Counted from the first letter of the stretch, positions 28,385 to 36,931 are shown. The stretch: 64,000 nucleotides of DNA from Allobosea sp. (GCA_017307955.1 JAFKFV010000024.1:19107-83106); one strand, 5' to 3'. The notes: generated by a model not told the origin, from the letters alone. Made by a program: numbers and translations.

Positions 28385-30364
28385 TCAGGCCGCGGCGGCG
28401 GCCTGCTTGCGCTTGACGTCGGGTGGGGTCGCCTCGGCGAGGAGATCGGCGACGGTCGCCTCGAGGGTGGCGGAGACCTGGTCGCGCGAGCCGAGGCGGC
28501 GGATGTTCACCGTCCCCTCCTCCGCCTCCCGCTTGCCGCAGACGAGGATCACCGGGACCTTGGCGAGCGAGTGTTCGCGCACCTTGTAGTTGATCTTCTC
28601 GTTGCGAAGGTCGGTATCGACCCGCATGCCGGCCGAGCGCAGCGTCTCGGCGACCCGCTCGGCATAGGCATCGGCCTCGGAAGTGATCGTGGTGACCACC
28701 ACCTGCACCGGCGCCAGCCAGAGCGGGAAATGTCCGGCGAAATGCTCGATCAGGATGCCGAGGAAACGCTCCATCGAGCCGCAGATGGCGCGATGGATCA
28801 TCACCGGCGTCTTCTTCGCGCCGTCGCTGTCGACATAGAAGGCGCCGAACCGCTCCGGCAGGTTGAAGTCGACCTGCGTGGTGCCGCACTGCCACTCGCG
28901 GCCGATCGCATCGCGCAGCGTGTATTCGAACTTCGGACCGTAGAAGGCGCCCTCGCCCGGCAGGATGCCGGTCTTGATGCGCCCGCCAGACTGCTCGGCG
29001 ATCGTCTCCAGCACGCGGGTCATCACCTCCTCGGCGTGATCCCACACCTCGTCGGAGCCGACGCGCTTCTCGGGCCTGGTCGAGAGCTTCACGACGATCT
29101 CCTCGAAGCCGAAATCGGCATAGGTCGAGAGGATCAGGTCGTTGATCTTCAGGCACTCGGCGGCCATCTGCTCCTCGGTGCAGAAGATATGCGCGTCGTC
29201 CTGCGTGAAGCCGCGCACGCGCATCAGCCCGTGCAGCGCGCCCGAGGGTTCGTAGCGATGCACCGCGCCGAATTCGGCGAGGCGCAGCGGCAGGTCGCGA
29301 TAGGACTTGAGGCCGTGCTTGAATATCTGCACATGGCCGGGGCAGTTCATCGGCTTGATCGCGAAGACGCGCTCGTCCTCGGTGTCGTCGCCGGCCGACT
29401 GCGCAGCGAACATGTTCTCCTTGTACCAGCCCCAGTGACCGGAGGTCTCCCACAGCGACTTGTCGAGCAGCTGCGGCGCGTTGACTTCCTGATAGCCGAG
29501 CGGGCGCAGGCGCCGCCGCATATAGGCGATCAGCTCCTGGAACATCGACCAGCCCTTGGCGTGCCAGAACACGACGCCGGGCCCCTCCTCCTGGAAATGG
29601 AAGAGATCCATCTCGCGGCCGAGCTTGCGATGATCGCGCTTCTCCGCCTCCTCCAGCATGTGGAGATAGGCGTCGAGCTGCACCTGGTCGTGCCAGGCGG
29701 TGCCATAGATGCGGGTCAGCATCGGGTTGTTGCTGTCGCCGCGCCAATAGGCGCCGGCCACCTTCATCAGCTTGAAGGCAGAGCCGATCTGGCCGGTCGA
29801 GGCCATGTGCGGGCCGCGGCAGAGGTCGAACCACTGGCCCTGCTTGTAGATGCGGATCGTCTGGTCTTCCGGGATCGCGTCGACGAGCTCGACCTTGAAG
29901 GCCTCGCCCTTGGCGGCGAACACCTGCCTGGCCTCGTCGCGGGTCCAGATCTCCTTGGTGAAGTGGGCGTTGCGCGTGATGATCTCGCGCATCTTGGTCT
30001 CGATCTTCGGCAGATCGTCGGTCGTGAACGGCTCCTCGCGATAGAAATCGTAGAAGAAGCCGTTCTCGATCACCGGGCCGATGGTGACCTGGGTTCCCGG
30101 ATAGAGTTCCTGCACGGCCTCCGCCATCACATGCGCCGCGTCGTGGCGGATCAGCTCGAGCGCCCGCGGATCGTCGCGGGTGACGATCTCGAGCCGCGCA
30201 TCGGCGGTGATCGGGTCGGAAAGGTCGGCCAGCGTCCCGTCGAGGGTCATCGCCACGGCCTTCTTGGCCAGCGATTTCGAGATGCCCTCGGCGATCGCGC
30301 GCCCGGTCGTGCCGGGGGCGAAGTCGCGGACGGAGCCGTCGGGGAACGTCACATGGATCATCAT
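28385..30364 (-). CDS. thrS: Threonyl-tRNA synthetase
   Basis: The 659-residue class II synthetase charges tRNA-Thr. The order is: TGS domain (about 1-65), SAD editing domain with LIRHDAAHVMAEAVQELYPG (the HxxxH zinc/editing motif) and the later CRGPHMASTGQIG, then the catalytic core with YRDLPLRLAEFGAVHRYEPSGALHGLMRVRGFTQDDAHIFC and IHRAICGSMERFLGILIEHF, and a C-terminal anticodon-binding domain (VVTTITSEADAYAERV...). The length is standard. Tandem ATGs (30364 and 30361) follow an AGGAGA site; either may be used. Confidence 0.97.
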   Translation of the reverse strand: MMIHVTFPDGSVRDFAPGTTGRAIAEGISKSLAKKAVAMTLDGTLADLSDPITADARLEIVTRDDPRALELIRHDAAHVMAEAVQELYPGTQVTIGPVIENGFFYDFYREEPFTTDDLPKIETKMREIITRNAHFTKEIWTRDEARQVFAAKGEAFKVELVDAIPEDQTIRIYKQGQWFDLCRGPHMASTGQIGSAFKLMKVAGAYWRGDSNNPMLTRIYGTAWHDQVQLDAYLHMLEEAEKRDHRKLGREMDLFHFQEEGPGVVFWHAKGWSMFQELIAYMRRRLRPLGYQEVNAPQLLDKSLWETSGHWGWYKENMFAAQSAGDDTEDERVFAIKPMNCPGHVQIFKHGLKSYRDLPLRLAEFGAVHRYEPSGALHGLMRVRGFTQDDAHIFCTEEQMAAECLKINDLILSTYADFGFEEIVVKLSTRPEKRVGSDEVWDHAEEVMTRVLETIAEQSGGRIKTGILPGEGAFYGPKFEYTLRDAIGREWQCGTTQVDFNLPERFGAFYVDSDGAKKTPVMIHRAICGSMERFLGILIEHFAGHFPLWLAPVQVVVTTITSEADAYAERVAETLRSAGMRVDTDLRNEKINYKVREHSLAKVPVILVCGKREAEEGTVNIRRLGSRDQVSATLEATVADLLAEATPPDVKRKQAAAAA

Positions 30365-30524
30365 CTGTCTCCTGCTCACTCCCGCAGACGAGCGCGGGTA
30401 AGCGGTTGGCTGAAAGGGAAGCGAGATCCGGACCTCGCCTCGCCGGCCGATCAGGCCGGTGCCAGACGGCTATACGATGGCATCGTGGCGTTCAAGCCGA
30501 TCGACCGGGAAGAGACAAAGACGA

Positions 30525-30554
30525 GCGGACCCGGCGCGGAACGGCCGGGCCCGC
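30525..30554 (-). terminator. Hairpin behind the beta-lactamase gene
   Basis: Two 11-nt arms (GCGGACCCGGC and GCCGGGCCCGC, one mismatch) enclose an 8-nt loop, 14 bp after the beta-lactamase stop. On the minus strand it is followed by TCTTTGTCTCTT. Confidence 0.7.
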
Positions 30555-30567
30555 CGTTCAGATGCCG

Positions 30568-31407
30568 TCAGCGTGCGACGAGATCGGCGAAATCCTCCAT
30601 CATCGCGGCGCGCGCGATCATGCCGCCATAGGTCTTGGAGCGCTGGTTGCCGAGATTGAACCGGGCGAAGGCGACCTGCCGTCCGTCCTTCTCGCCCCAG
30701 CCGACGAACCAGCCGAGCGGGCGGCTGCGGTCAGTTGCGCCGGCCGCGTTGCGCAGAAAGCCGCTGCCCGTCTTGCCATGCAGCGTCCAGCCATCGCTGG
30801 CCGGATAGCGCGCCAGGCTCGCGCGCGTCGCCTCATAGGCATGGTCGGAAACCCCGAGCTTCCGGCCGAGAAAGCGAAGAACGAAGCCCACCTGCTCGTC
30901 AGGAGAGATCGCCAGCGACGACATCAGCCATGCCTGTGTCAGCCCGTCGTCCTTGCCCGCATTGCCGGAGACATCCTCGTTGCCATAGCCGAAGCGCTCG
31001 ACATAGCCGCGGAACCGGGCCGCCCCAAGCGCGCGGGTGAGCTCCTGCGAATACCAGACGATCGAGTCCGCAAGCCAGATGGTCGGATCGGCGGCCTTCT
31101 TCTGCGATTCCATCGTCGCCTCGAACTCGGGACGATAGTCCCAGCGCGGATGATGCGGATCGACGAGCACGCCGGAATCAAAGCCCATCACGGCGAGAGG
31201 AAACTTGAAGCTCGAACAGGGCGTGAAGCGCCGATCGGAAGGCCCGTCCCTGACAATCGTCTGGCCAGTCGCGACATCCGCCATGACCGTACATGTGAAT
31301 TTCTCTGATATCGCCGGCGCGGCCAAAGCTGGGCGATTGAGCAGAGTTGCTCCCATGGTGAGCGCGAAACCGGCCGTAAACTGACGCCTGTCCATCATTC
31401 CTGTCAT
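30568..31407 (-). CDS. Class D (OXA-type) serine beta-lactamase
   Basis: The product has about 279 residues, with a twin-Arg-like signal (MMDRRQFTAGFALTMG...ALA). The class D motifs are all present and in order: SSFKFPLA (S-x-x-K nucleophile and carboxylatable Lys), SIVWYSQ (S-x-V), FGYGNED (Y-G-N) and HGKTGSG (K-T-G). It hydrolyses beta-lactams in the periplasm; the spectrum cannot be predicted. Starts at 31407, 31398 or 31395 are possible. It is divergent from an AmpR-like regulator across a short gap, so it is probably inducible. AmpR more often accompanies class A or C enzymes, so the pairing is unusual. Confidence 0.9.
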   Translation of the reverse strand: MTGMMDRRQFTAGFALTMGATLLNRPALAAPAISEKFTCTVMADVATGQTIVRDGPSDRRFTPCSSFKFPLAVMGFDSGVLVDPHHPRWDYRPEFEATMESQKKAADPTIWLADSIVWYSQELTRALGAARFRGYVERFGYGNEDVSGNAGKDDGLTQAWLMSSLAISPDEQVGFVLRFLGRKLGVSDHAYEATRASLARYPASDGWTLHGKTGSGFLRNAAGATDRSRPLGWFVGWGEKDGRQVAFARFNLGNQRSKTYGGMIARAAMMEDFADLVAR

Positions 31408-31440
31408 CCCGATCCGTTGGAACGCCGTCTTGATACGGTG

Positions 31441-31478
31441 CTCGCGGAGACCGGACAAAGGATGATATCTCCGGCGAG
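31441..31478. promoter_or_regulatory. Inverted repeat between bla and ampR-like genes
   Basis: CTCGC-GGAGA at 31441-31450 is mirrored by TCTCC-GGCGAG at 31468-31478, with one extra base in the right arm. It lies in the 95-bp divergent promoter region, where a LysR-type regulator would be expected to bind. Assignment as the operator is inference. Confidence 0.4.
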
Positions 31479-31502
31479 CCATGAGAAAAACTAGAGGCTG
31501 GG

Positions 31503-32396
31503 ATGGTTCGTCCGCATCTGCCGCTCAACGCTCTCAGAGCCTTTGAAGCTTCGGCCCGACATCTGAGCTTCACCCGCGCCGCCATCGAACTCGCGGTGAC
31601 GCAGGCGGCCGTGAGCCATCAGGTGAAATCGCTGGAAGAGCGGCTCGGCTCGACACTCTTCCGCCGACTGCCACGCGGGCTGGCGCTGACCGACGAGGGC
31701 CAGGCGCTGCTGCCGGCCCTGCGGGATTCATTCGACCGGATCGCGGGCGTGCTGGAGCAGTTCGAGGGCGGCCATGTCCGCGAGGTCCTCACGGTCGGCG
31801 GTGTCGGCACCTTCGTCGTCGGCTGGTTGATCGAGCGCCTGCCCGAATTCCAGCGCGCCAACCCCTTCGTCGATCTTCGCCTTTCGACCAACAACAACCG
31901 CGTCGACATCGCCGCCGAGGGGCTGGATTTCGCGATCCGCTTCGGCGACGGCGCCTGGCATGGCACGGACGCCGAACGGCTGTTCGCGGCACCGCTCTCG
32001 GTCCTCTGCATTCCCGAGATCGCCGAGCGCCTCCGGGAGCCGGCCGATCTCCACCGCGAGACCTTGCTGCGATCCTATCGGGCCGATGAATGGCCGAGCT
32101 GGTTCGCGGCGGCCGGAGCGCCTGTGCCGACGATCAAGGGGCCGGTCTTCGATTCCTCACGAACGATGGTCGAGGCGGCAATCCTCGGCGCCGGCGTCGC
32201 CCTCGCGCCGCCGCTGATGTTCGAACGCCAGCTCGCGGCTGGCGTCGTCCAGCAGCCATTCACAACGACGATCACGCAGGGCAGCTATTGGCTGACCTGG
32301 CTGAAATCCGCCGCCATGACGCCCGGCATGCGATCCTTCCACGCCTGGATCCACGCCGCGTCTCAGCCCTATGCCGAGACCTCCGACACGAACTGA
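31503..32396 (+). CDS. ampR: AmpR-like LysR-family regulator
   Basis: The 297-residue LysR protein begins MVRPHLPLNALRAFEASARH, with its winged helix-turn-helix in about 6-65 and a co-inducer domain after 90. Both halves follow AmpR closely: PLNxLRAFEAxARHLSFTRAAIEL at the start, then STNNNRVDIAAEGLDFAIRFGDGAWHGT, LLRSYRADEW, and AGVALAPPLMF. AmpR senses cell-wall muropeptides and UDP-MurNAc-pentapeptide to control a neighbouring beta-lactamase. GcvA-like regulators share the fold, but these segments and the divergent beta-lactamase favour AmpR. Its target here is a class D enzyme. Confidence 0.85.
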   Translation: MVRPHLPLNALRAFEASARHLSFTRAAIELAVTQAAVSHQVKSLEERLGSTLFRRLPRGLALTDEGQALLPALRDSFDRIAGVLEQFEGGHVREVLTVGGVGTFVVGWLIERLPEFQRANPFVDLRLSTNNNRVDIAAEGLDFAIRFGDGAWHGTDAERLFAAPLSVLCIPEIAERLREPADLHRETLLRSYRADEWPSWFAAAGAPVPTIKGPVFDSSRTMVEAAILGAGVALAPPLMFERQLAAGVVQQPFTTTITQGSYWLTWLKSAAMTPGMRSFHAWIHAASQPYAETSDTN

Positions 32397-32397
32397 C

Positions 32398-32826
32398 CTA
32401 CCGATCCAGCCGTGTCTTCGGATCGATGTGGCGTCCCGTCCAGCGGCCATACCGCCAGGGGAGGTACCAGCTTGCGTCGGGGCGGAGGGTTTCGGGGACC
32501 GGGTCGAAGCCCGAGGCGCCGAGCGGGCCGCAGCGCTGCAGGCGGGCGAGCGTCATCCAGCCGCCGGCCCAGAGCCCGTAGCGGCCGATCGCCTCCTCGC
32601 CATAGGACGAGCAGGTCGGGAGGTAGCGGCAGGACTGGCCGATGAAGGGCGAGAGCAGCAGCTTGTAGGCGCGGATCAGCGCGATGCCGCCGAGCGCCGG
32701 CAGGCTGAGCCGCCCGCCCTTCGGCGGATCGCGGTGCTCGGCCGGACCGTCATGACGGTGGGCAGTGGAAGTACAGATAGTACCCGGCCTCCGTGCCTGC
32801 CTTGCGCGCCACTGCGTGGTCGCCAT
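32398..32826 (-). CDS. yidD: Membrane protein insertion efficiency factor YidD
   Basis: The core (about 50-120) is diagnostic: IRAYKLLLSPFIGQSCRYLPTCS, then YGEEAIGRYGLWAGGWMTLARL and the three conserved Cys with PxxxGFDPVP. YidD is a small membrane-associated protein that helps YidC insert proteins. The N-terminus is unusual: the only in-frame ATG (32826) gives about 50 extra basic residues overlapping the gene upstream by 77 bp, and no GTG or TTG start is seen nearer the core. The start is therefore uncertain. Confidence 0.85.
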   Translation of the reverse strand: MATTQWRARQARRPGTICTSTAHRHDGPAEHRDPPKGGRLSLPALGGIALIRAYKLLLSPFIGQSCRYLPTCSSYGEEAIGRYGLWAGGWMTLARLQRCGPLGASGFDPVPETLRPDASWYLPWRYGRWTGRHIDPKTRLDR

Positions 32827-33034
32827 TGATCTTCTTGGCCGTCGCCAGCGCGATGGTCGCGCTCGTCACCGCCGCCGTCAGCTTGTCGCGATCCGAGCAG
32901 ACCGGCTTCAGGTCCGGGATCGTCGCCTTCAGGCGGTCGACGATCGTCTGCGCATCCTGCGACAGCGCCGACGCGGGCGTGAGACCGGCGACGAGAAGCG
33001 CGGCTGCCAGGGCCGGGATGCTAAGCCTTCTCAT
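32750..33034 (-). CDS. Small exported protein of unknown function
   Basis: The 94-residue product starts at the ATG at 33034 and has a signal peptide (RLSIPALAAALLVAGLTP, cleavage near ASA). The mature part is short, with two cysteines (KPVCSDRD and YFHCPPS) that could form a disulfide. No family is recognised. It overlaps the end of the VOC gene by 14 bp and yidD by 77 bp (if the long yidD start is used), so these minus-strand genes are probably one transcript. Confidence 0.6.
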   Translation of the reverse strand: MRRLSIPALAAALLVAGLTPASALSQDAQTIVDRLKATIPDLKPVCSDRDKLTAAVTSATIALATAKKINGDHAVARKAGTEAGYYLYFHCPPS

Positions 33035-33389
33035 GGACCACCGCCTCGACATTGTGCCCGTCGGGATCGATCACGAAGGCCGCATAATAGCCGGGATGGT
33101 ACTGCGGACGGAGGCCCGGCGCGCCGTTGTCGCGGCCGCCCGCCGCGAGCCCGGCGGCATGGAAGGCATTGACCGCCGCGCGGTCGCGGGCGCGGAAGGC
33201 GAAATGGATCGGCCCCGGCGGCGAGCCATAGCTGCCGATCCAGAAGAGGCCCTGCCCGTTCTCGCCGAACATCGCCCAGTCGGCCGTCTCGTGTACGACG
33301 CCGATATCGAGCGGCGCCAGGAGGCTCACATAGAAGTCCCGGCTCGCGAGGTAATTCCCGACATTGAAGCCGACATGGTCGAAACCCAT
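33021..33389 (-). CDS. VOC-superfamily (glyoxalase-like) protein
   Basis: The 122-residue product has the beta-alpha-beta-beta-beta VOC pattern, starting FDHVGFNVGNYLASRDFYVSLLAPL and ending YAAFVIDPDGHNVEAVVHE, which holds the C-terminal metal-ligand Glu. It is a single-module, probably dimeric protein. Members include glyoxalases and dioxygenases; the substrate is unknown. It starts 9 bp after the SufU-like gene and is likely co-transcribed. Confidence 0.88.
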   Translation of the reverse strand: MGFDHVGFNVGNYLASRDFYVSLLAPLDIGVVHETADWAMFGENGQGLFWIGSYGSPPGPIHFAFRARDRAAVNAFHAAGLAAGGRDNGAPGLRPQYHPGYYAAFVIDPDGHNVEAVVHEKA

Positions 33390-33398
33390 CGATGCCTC

Positions 33399-33842
33399 CT
33401 ATTCCGCGGCCGCCTTGGCGGCCTCGATCTGGTCGAGCGCGTCGACCACCGCGTCGAAGGTCAGCATGGTCGAGGCGTGGCGCGCCCGATAGTCGCGCAC
33501 GGGCTCGAGATAGCGAAGCTCGGCGAAACGGCCCTCGGGCGGCGGACCGTTCTCCTTGAGCATTGCGAGCATGGTCTGGCGCAGCGCCCGGAGCTCGGCG
33601 GCGCTGGAGCCGACGACCGTACGCGCCATGACCGAGGACGAGGCCTGGCCGAGTGCGCAGGCCTTCACGTCATGGGCGAAGTCGGCGACGACATCGCCAT
33701 CCATCACGAGGTCGACCGTCACCGTCGAGCCGCAGAGCCGCGAATGCGCCCGCGCGCTCGCATCCGGCTGCGCGAGGCGGCCTATGCGCTCGATATTCGC
33801 GGCGAGGGCGAGGATGCGCTGGCTGTAGATATCGTCGATCAT
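33399..33842 (-). CDS. SufU/NifU-N-like iron-sulfur scaffold protein
   Basis: The 147-residue product has the IscU/SufU fold signature: SRLCGSTVTVDLVMDGDVVADFAHDVKACALGQASSSVMA. Two of the three usual cluster cysteines are present (LCGS and ACALGQAS). The third, normally in a C-terminal C-x-x-L motif, is replaced in YRARHASTMLTFDAV. This two-Cys form is what I recall from rhizobia, so it may not be a classical scaffold. It is divergent from folE, a pairing often seen in rhizobial genomes. Confidence 0.83.
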   Translation of the reverse strand: MIDDIYSQRILALAANIERIGRLAQPDASARAHSRLCGSTVTVDLVMDGDVVADFAHDVKACALGQASSSVMARTVVGSSAAELRALRQTMLAMLKENGPPPEGRFAELRYLEPVRDYRARHASTMLTFDAVVDALDQIEAAKAAAE

Positions 33843-33932
33843 CGGCGCCTCCGTGACATCCCTCTATAGAAAGTCGCGCTGCTCCGATCCAGATACAAGG
33901 CCCGAGCGCTCCTCCCACCCGAGCCTGGATTG

Positions 33933-34559
33933 ATGACGATGGATGCAAAGACCCCGCCCCACCTGAAATATGCGCCGCGCACGCTGGAGCGGCCGAGCGC
34001 GGCCGAGGCCGAGGCGGCGGTCCGCACCTTGATCGCCTATGCCGGCGACGATCCGGCGCGCGAGGGGCTGATCGAGACGCCGGCCCGCGTCGCCAAGGCG
34101 TTCCGCGAATTCTATGCCGGATATGAGGAGGATCCCGCCGCGATCCTCGACCGCGTCTTCGACGAGGCCGGCGGTTATGACGACCTCGTGCTCCTGCGCG
34201 ACATCCCGTTCCATTCGCATTGCGAGCACCACATGGTGCCGTTCATCGGCAAGGCGCACATCGCCTATTACCCGAAGGACGGCGTCGTCGGCCTCTCCAA
34301 GCTGGCGCGGCTGGTCGACGCCTATGCGCGGCGGCTGCAGATGCAGGAGCGGCTGACGCAGCAGATCGCCAACGCCATCCAGGAGGGGCTCGAGGCCCGC
34401 GGCGTCGCCGTCATGCTGGAGGCCGAGCATCACTGCGTCTCCATGCGCGGCGCGCGCAAGGCCGGCGTCTCGACCGTCACCACCGCCTTCACCGGCCTCT
34501 TCAAGACCGACCGCGACGAGCGCGCCCGCTTCATCGCGCTTGCGGAGGGCCGGCGCTGA
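33933..34559 (+). CDS. folE: GTP cyclohydrolase I
   Basis: The 208-residue enzyme converts GTP to dihydroneopterin triphosphate, the first step of folate and pterin synthesis. The catalytic and zinc motifs are complete: ETPARVAKAFREFYAGY, FHSHCEHHMVPFIGKAHIAYYP (zinc Cys and His), GLSKLARLVDAYARRLQMQERLT and EAEHHCVSMRG (second zinc Cys). The ATG at 33933 is preferred to a TTG three bases earlier. It forms a plus-strand run with aroA and hisI. Confidence 0.96.
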   Translation: MTMDAKTPPHLKYAPRTLERPSAAEAEAAVRTLIAYAGDDPAREGLIETPARVAKAFREFYAGYEEDPAAILDRVFDEAGGYDDLVLLRDIPFHSHCEHHMVPFIGKAHIAYYPKDGVVGLSKLARLVDAYARRLQMQERLTQQIANAIQEGLEARGVAVMLEAEHHCVSMRGARKAGVSTVTTAFTGLFKTDRDERARFIALAEGRR

Positions 34560-34632
34560 CGCCGCCGCCCTTGTCGCGGGCGTCCACATTGACTAAGCCG
34601 CTCTCCTCACCTTGCGAGAGCCGAGCCCGACC

Positions 34633-35919
34633 ATGACCGATGCCCGTCCGAACATGAAAGCCGTCACGATCACGCCGGTGGACGCTCCGCTTTACGGTCA
34701 CGTCGCGCCGCCCGGCTCGAAGTCGATCACCAACCGCGTACTGCTGCTGGCGGCGCTCGCCGAGGGCACCAGCCGCATCACCGGCGCGCTGAAGAGCCTC
34801 GACACCAAGCTGATGGCCGAGGCGCTGCGCGCCATGGGCGTCACGGTCGACGAGCCCGACGCGACCAGCTTCGTCGTCACCTCGACCGGCCGGCTTATGC
34901 CGCCGGCCGGGCCGCTTTATCTCGGCAATGCCGGGACGGCGATGCGCTTCCTGACGGCGGCGGTGACGCTGGTCGAGGGCACGGTCGTCGTCGATGGCGA
35001 CGATCACATGCGCAAGCGGCCGATCGGCCCGCTGGTCGCCGCGCTTCGCTCGGTCGGCATCGACTGCTCGGATGCCGGCGGCTATCCGCCGGTGACGGTG
35101 CATGGCACCGGCCGCTTCGGCAGCGGCCGCATCGAGATCGACGGCAGCCTCTCCAGCCAATATGTCTCGGCGCTGTTGATGGCGGCGGCCTGTGGCTCCG
35201 GCCCGGTCGAGGTCGCGCTCACGGGCAGCGAGATCGGCGCGCGCGGCTATGTCGATTTGACCGTCGCGGCGATGCGCTCCTTCGGCGCCAAGGTCGAGAA
35301 GACGGATGATGCCACCTGGCGGATCGAGCCGACCGGCTATCGCGCCGCCGACATCCATGTCGAGCCGGACGCATCCGCGGCCACCTATCTCTGGGCGGCG
35401 GCGGTGCTGACCGGTGGCGAGATCGACCTCGGGACGGCGCCCGACGCCTTCACGCAGCCCGACGCCAAGGCAGCGGCGATCATTGCGAGCTTCCCGCATC
35501 TCCCCGCCGAGATCGACGGCTCGCAGATGCAGGACGCCGTGCCGACGCTCGCAGTGCTCGCGGCGTTCAACGAGACGCCGGTGCGCTTCACGGGCATCGC
35601 CAATCTCCGCGTCAAGGAATGCGACCGCATCCGCGCGCTCTCGACCGAGCTTTCGCGCATCCGCTCCGGCCTCGCGCATGAAGAGGGCGACGACCTCGTC
35701 GTCGCCTCAGACCCCGCGCTCGCCGGCCAGACGCTGCCGACCAGCATCGAGACCTATTCCGACCACCGCATCGCCATGAGCTTCGCGTTGGCCGGGCTCA
35801 AGATCGGCGGCATCACCATCCTCGACCCCGACTGCACGGGGAAGACCTACCCGGCCTATTGGGACGCCCTCGCCTCGCTCGGCGTCGGCCTGAGGCTCAG
35901 CGAGGGAGCAAGCGCATGA
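34633..35919 (+). CDS. aroA: EPSP synthase, PGSKS-type (possibly a second aroA)
   Basis: The 428-residue product joins shikimate-3-phosphate and PEP in aromatic amino-acid synthesis. The N-terminal phosphate-binding loop reads APPGSKSITNRVLLLAAL and the second substrate site LYLGNAGTAMRFLTAAV; later come SLSSQYVSALLMAA, RVKECDRIRAL and YSDHRIAMSFALAG. Rhizobia usually encode a class II enzyme with PGDKSISHRS, normally near cmk and rpsA; this one follows the PGSKS-T-NR form instead. Its site between folE and hisI also differs from the usual rhizobial layout. It overlaps hisI by 4 bp (ATGA). The ATG at 34633 is chosen over one at 34612. Confidence 0.9.
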   Translation: MTDARPNMKAVTITPVDAPLYGHVAPPGSKSITNRVLLLAALAEGTSRITGALKSLDTKLMAEALRAMGVTVDEPDATSFVVTSTGRLMPPAGPLYLGNAGTAMRFLTAAVTLVEGTVVVDGDDHMRKRPIGPLVAALRSVGIDCSDAGGYPPVTVHGTGRFGSGRIEIDGSLSSQYVSALLMAAACGSGPVEVALTGSEIGARGYVDLTVAAMRSFGAKVEKTDDATWRIEPTGYRAADIHVEPDASAATYLWAAAVLTGGEIDLGTAPDAFTQPDAKAAAIIASFPHLPAEIDGSQMQDAVPTLAVLAAFNETPVRFTGIANLRVKECDRIRALSTELSRIRSGLAHEEGDDLVVASDPALAGQTLPTSIETYSDHRIAMSFALAGLKIGGITILDPDCTGKTYPAYWDALASLGVGLRLSEGASA

Positions 35920-36371
35920 CCGCCGCCTTTCCCGCGCCGGGCAGCCATGAGGAGATCGAGGAAGGCCTCGTGCTGACGCCGCGCTTCGACGGCGACGGGT
36001 TGATGGCCGCCATCGCCGTCGACGACGAGACGAGCGAGGTCGTGATGGTGGCCTGGATGAATGCCGAGGCGCTGGCCCGCACCATCGCCACCGGCGAAGG
36101 CTGGTACTGGAGCCGCTCGCGGAAGGAACTCTGGCACAAGGGCGCCACCAGCGGCCATGTGCAGACGGTCACCGACCTTCGCATCGACTGCGACCAGGAC
36201 GCGGTCGTGCTCCGCGTCAGGACGGCCGGCACCGGCGCCAACTGCCATACCGGGCGCAAGAGCTGCTTCTACCGCCGCATCCCGCTCGGCCAGGCCGAAG
36301 GCGCGCCGGCCCTGCTCGAGCCGACGGGCGATGAGCCTCTCTTCGATCCGAAGGCGGTCTATGGCGGCTGA
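35916..36371 (+). CDS. hisI: Phosphoribosyl-AMP cyclohydrolase
   Basis: The 151-residue enzyme opens the purine ring of PR-AMP, the third step of histidine synthesis. VVMVAWMNAEAL, YWSRSRKELWHKGATSG, DCDQDAVVLRV and CHTGRKSCFYR contain the zinc cysteines and the expected motifs. It is the HisI-only form, without the HisE domain. Its ATG overlaps the aroA stop. A short hairpin (GGCGGCT / AGCCGCC) spans its stop codon and may act as a terminator against the convergent CBS gene. Confidence 0.95.
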   Translation: MTAAFPAPGSHEEIEEGLVLTPRFDGDGLMAAIAVDDETSEVVMVAWMNAEALARTIATGEGWYWSRSRKELWHKGATSGHVQTVTDLRIDCDQDAVVLRVRTAGTGANCHTGRKSCFYRRIPLGQAEGAPALLEPTGDEPLFDPKAVYGG

Positions 36372-36386
36372 CAGCCGCCGCCGGCG

Positions 36387-36818
36387 TCACGCCATGGCGA
36401 TGTAGGCCCGCATCTCGTCGGCCTCGCGCTCGACCTGCTCGATGCGGGCCTTCACGACGTCGCCGATCGAGACGATGCCGGCGAGGCGGCCATCCTCGAC
36501 CACCGGCAGGTGGCGGAAGCGGCCATGCGTCATCCGCTCCATGACCTCATGCAGCGTGTCCTGGTCGGCGCAGGTCACGACCTTCTGCGTCATGATGGCC
36601 TCGACGGCGCCCTCGAGCCCGGCGGGGCCGCTTCGCGCGAGCACGCGCACGATGTCCCGTTCCGAGACGATGCCGATGATACGGTGGAAGTCGTCCGAGA
36701 CGACGACGGCACCGATCCGCCGCTCGCCGAGCAGGCGGACGACATCGGCGATGGGGGTTTCCTTGCGGACGGTCAGCACGTCCCGCCCCTTGCGGGCGAG
36801 GATGGCGGCTACGGTCAT
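36387..36818 (-). CDS. Two-CBS-domain protein
   Basis: The 143-residue soluble protein is made only of two CBS motifs (about 8-63 and 75-130): ETPIADVVRLLGERRIGAVVV...GIVSERDIVRVLA and DTLHEVMERMTHGRFRHLPVV...GIVSIGDVVKARI. Such stand-alone pairs bind adenosyl nucleotides (AMP, ATP, SAM) and regulate partner proteins; no partner is evident here. The ATG at 36818 has a GGGAG site upstream; 36836 is an alternative. Confidence 0.9.
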   Translation of the reverse strand: MTVAAILARKGRDVLTVRKETPIADVVRLLGERRIGAVVVSDDFHRIIGIVSERDIVRVLARSGPAGLEGAVEAIMTQKVVTCADQDTLHEVMERMTHGRFRHLPVVEDGRLAGIVSIGDVVKARIEQVEREADEMRAYIAMA

Positions 36819-36931
36819 GGCGTCGGCTCCCTTCAAGCGAGGCGCCAGCCGCTCTCTAGAAGGTGGACCGGTCCGGGCACCTCAGACGAGAATGATGAGC
36901 CTCGTAGCGGGCCAATGCAAGCCGAGCCGTT

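Noticed and set aside
28138..28416. A 92-residue plus-strand frame beside thrS
   Set aside because: It overlaps the thrS end and the hairpin, is Arg/Pro-rich in its second half and lacks any motif.
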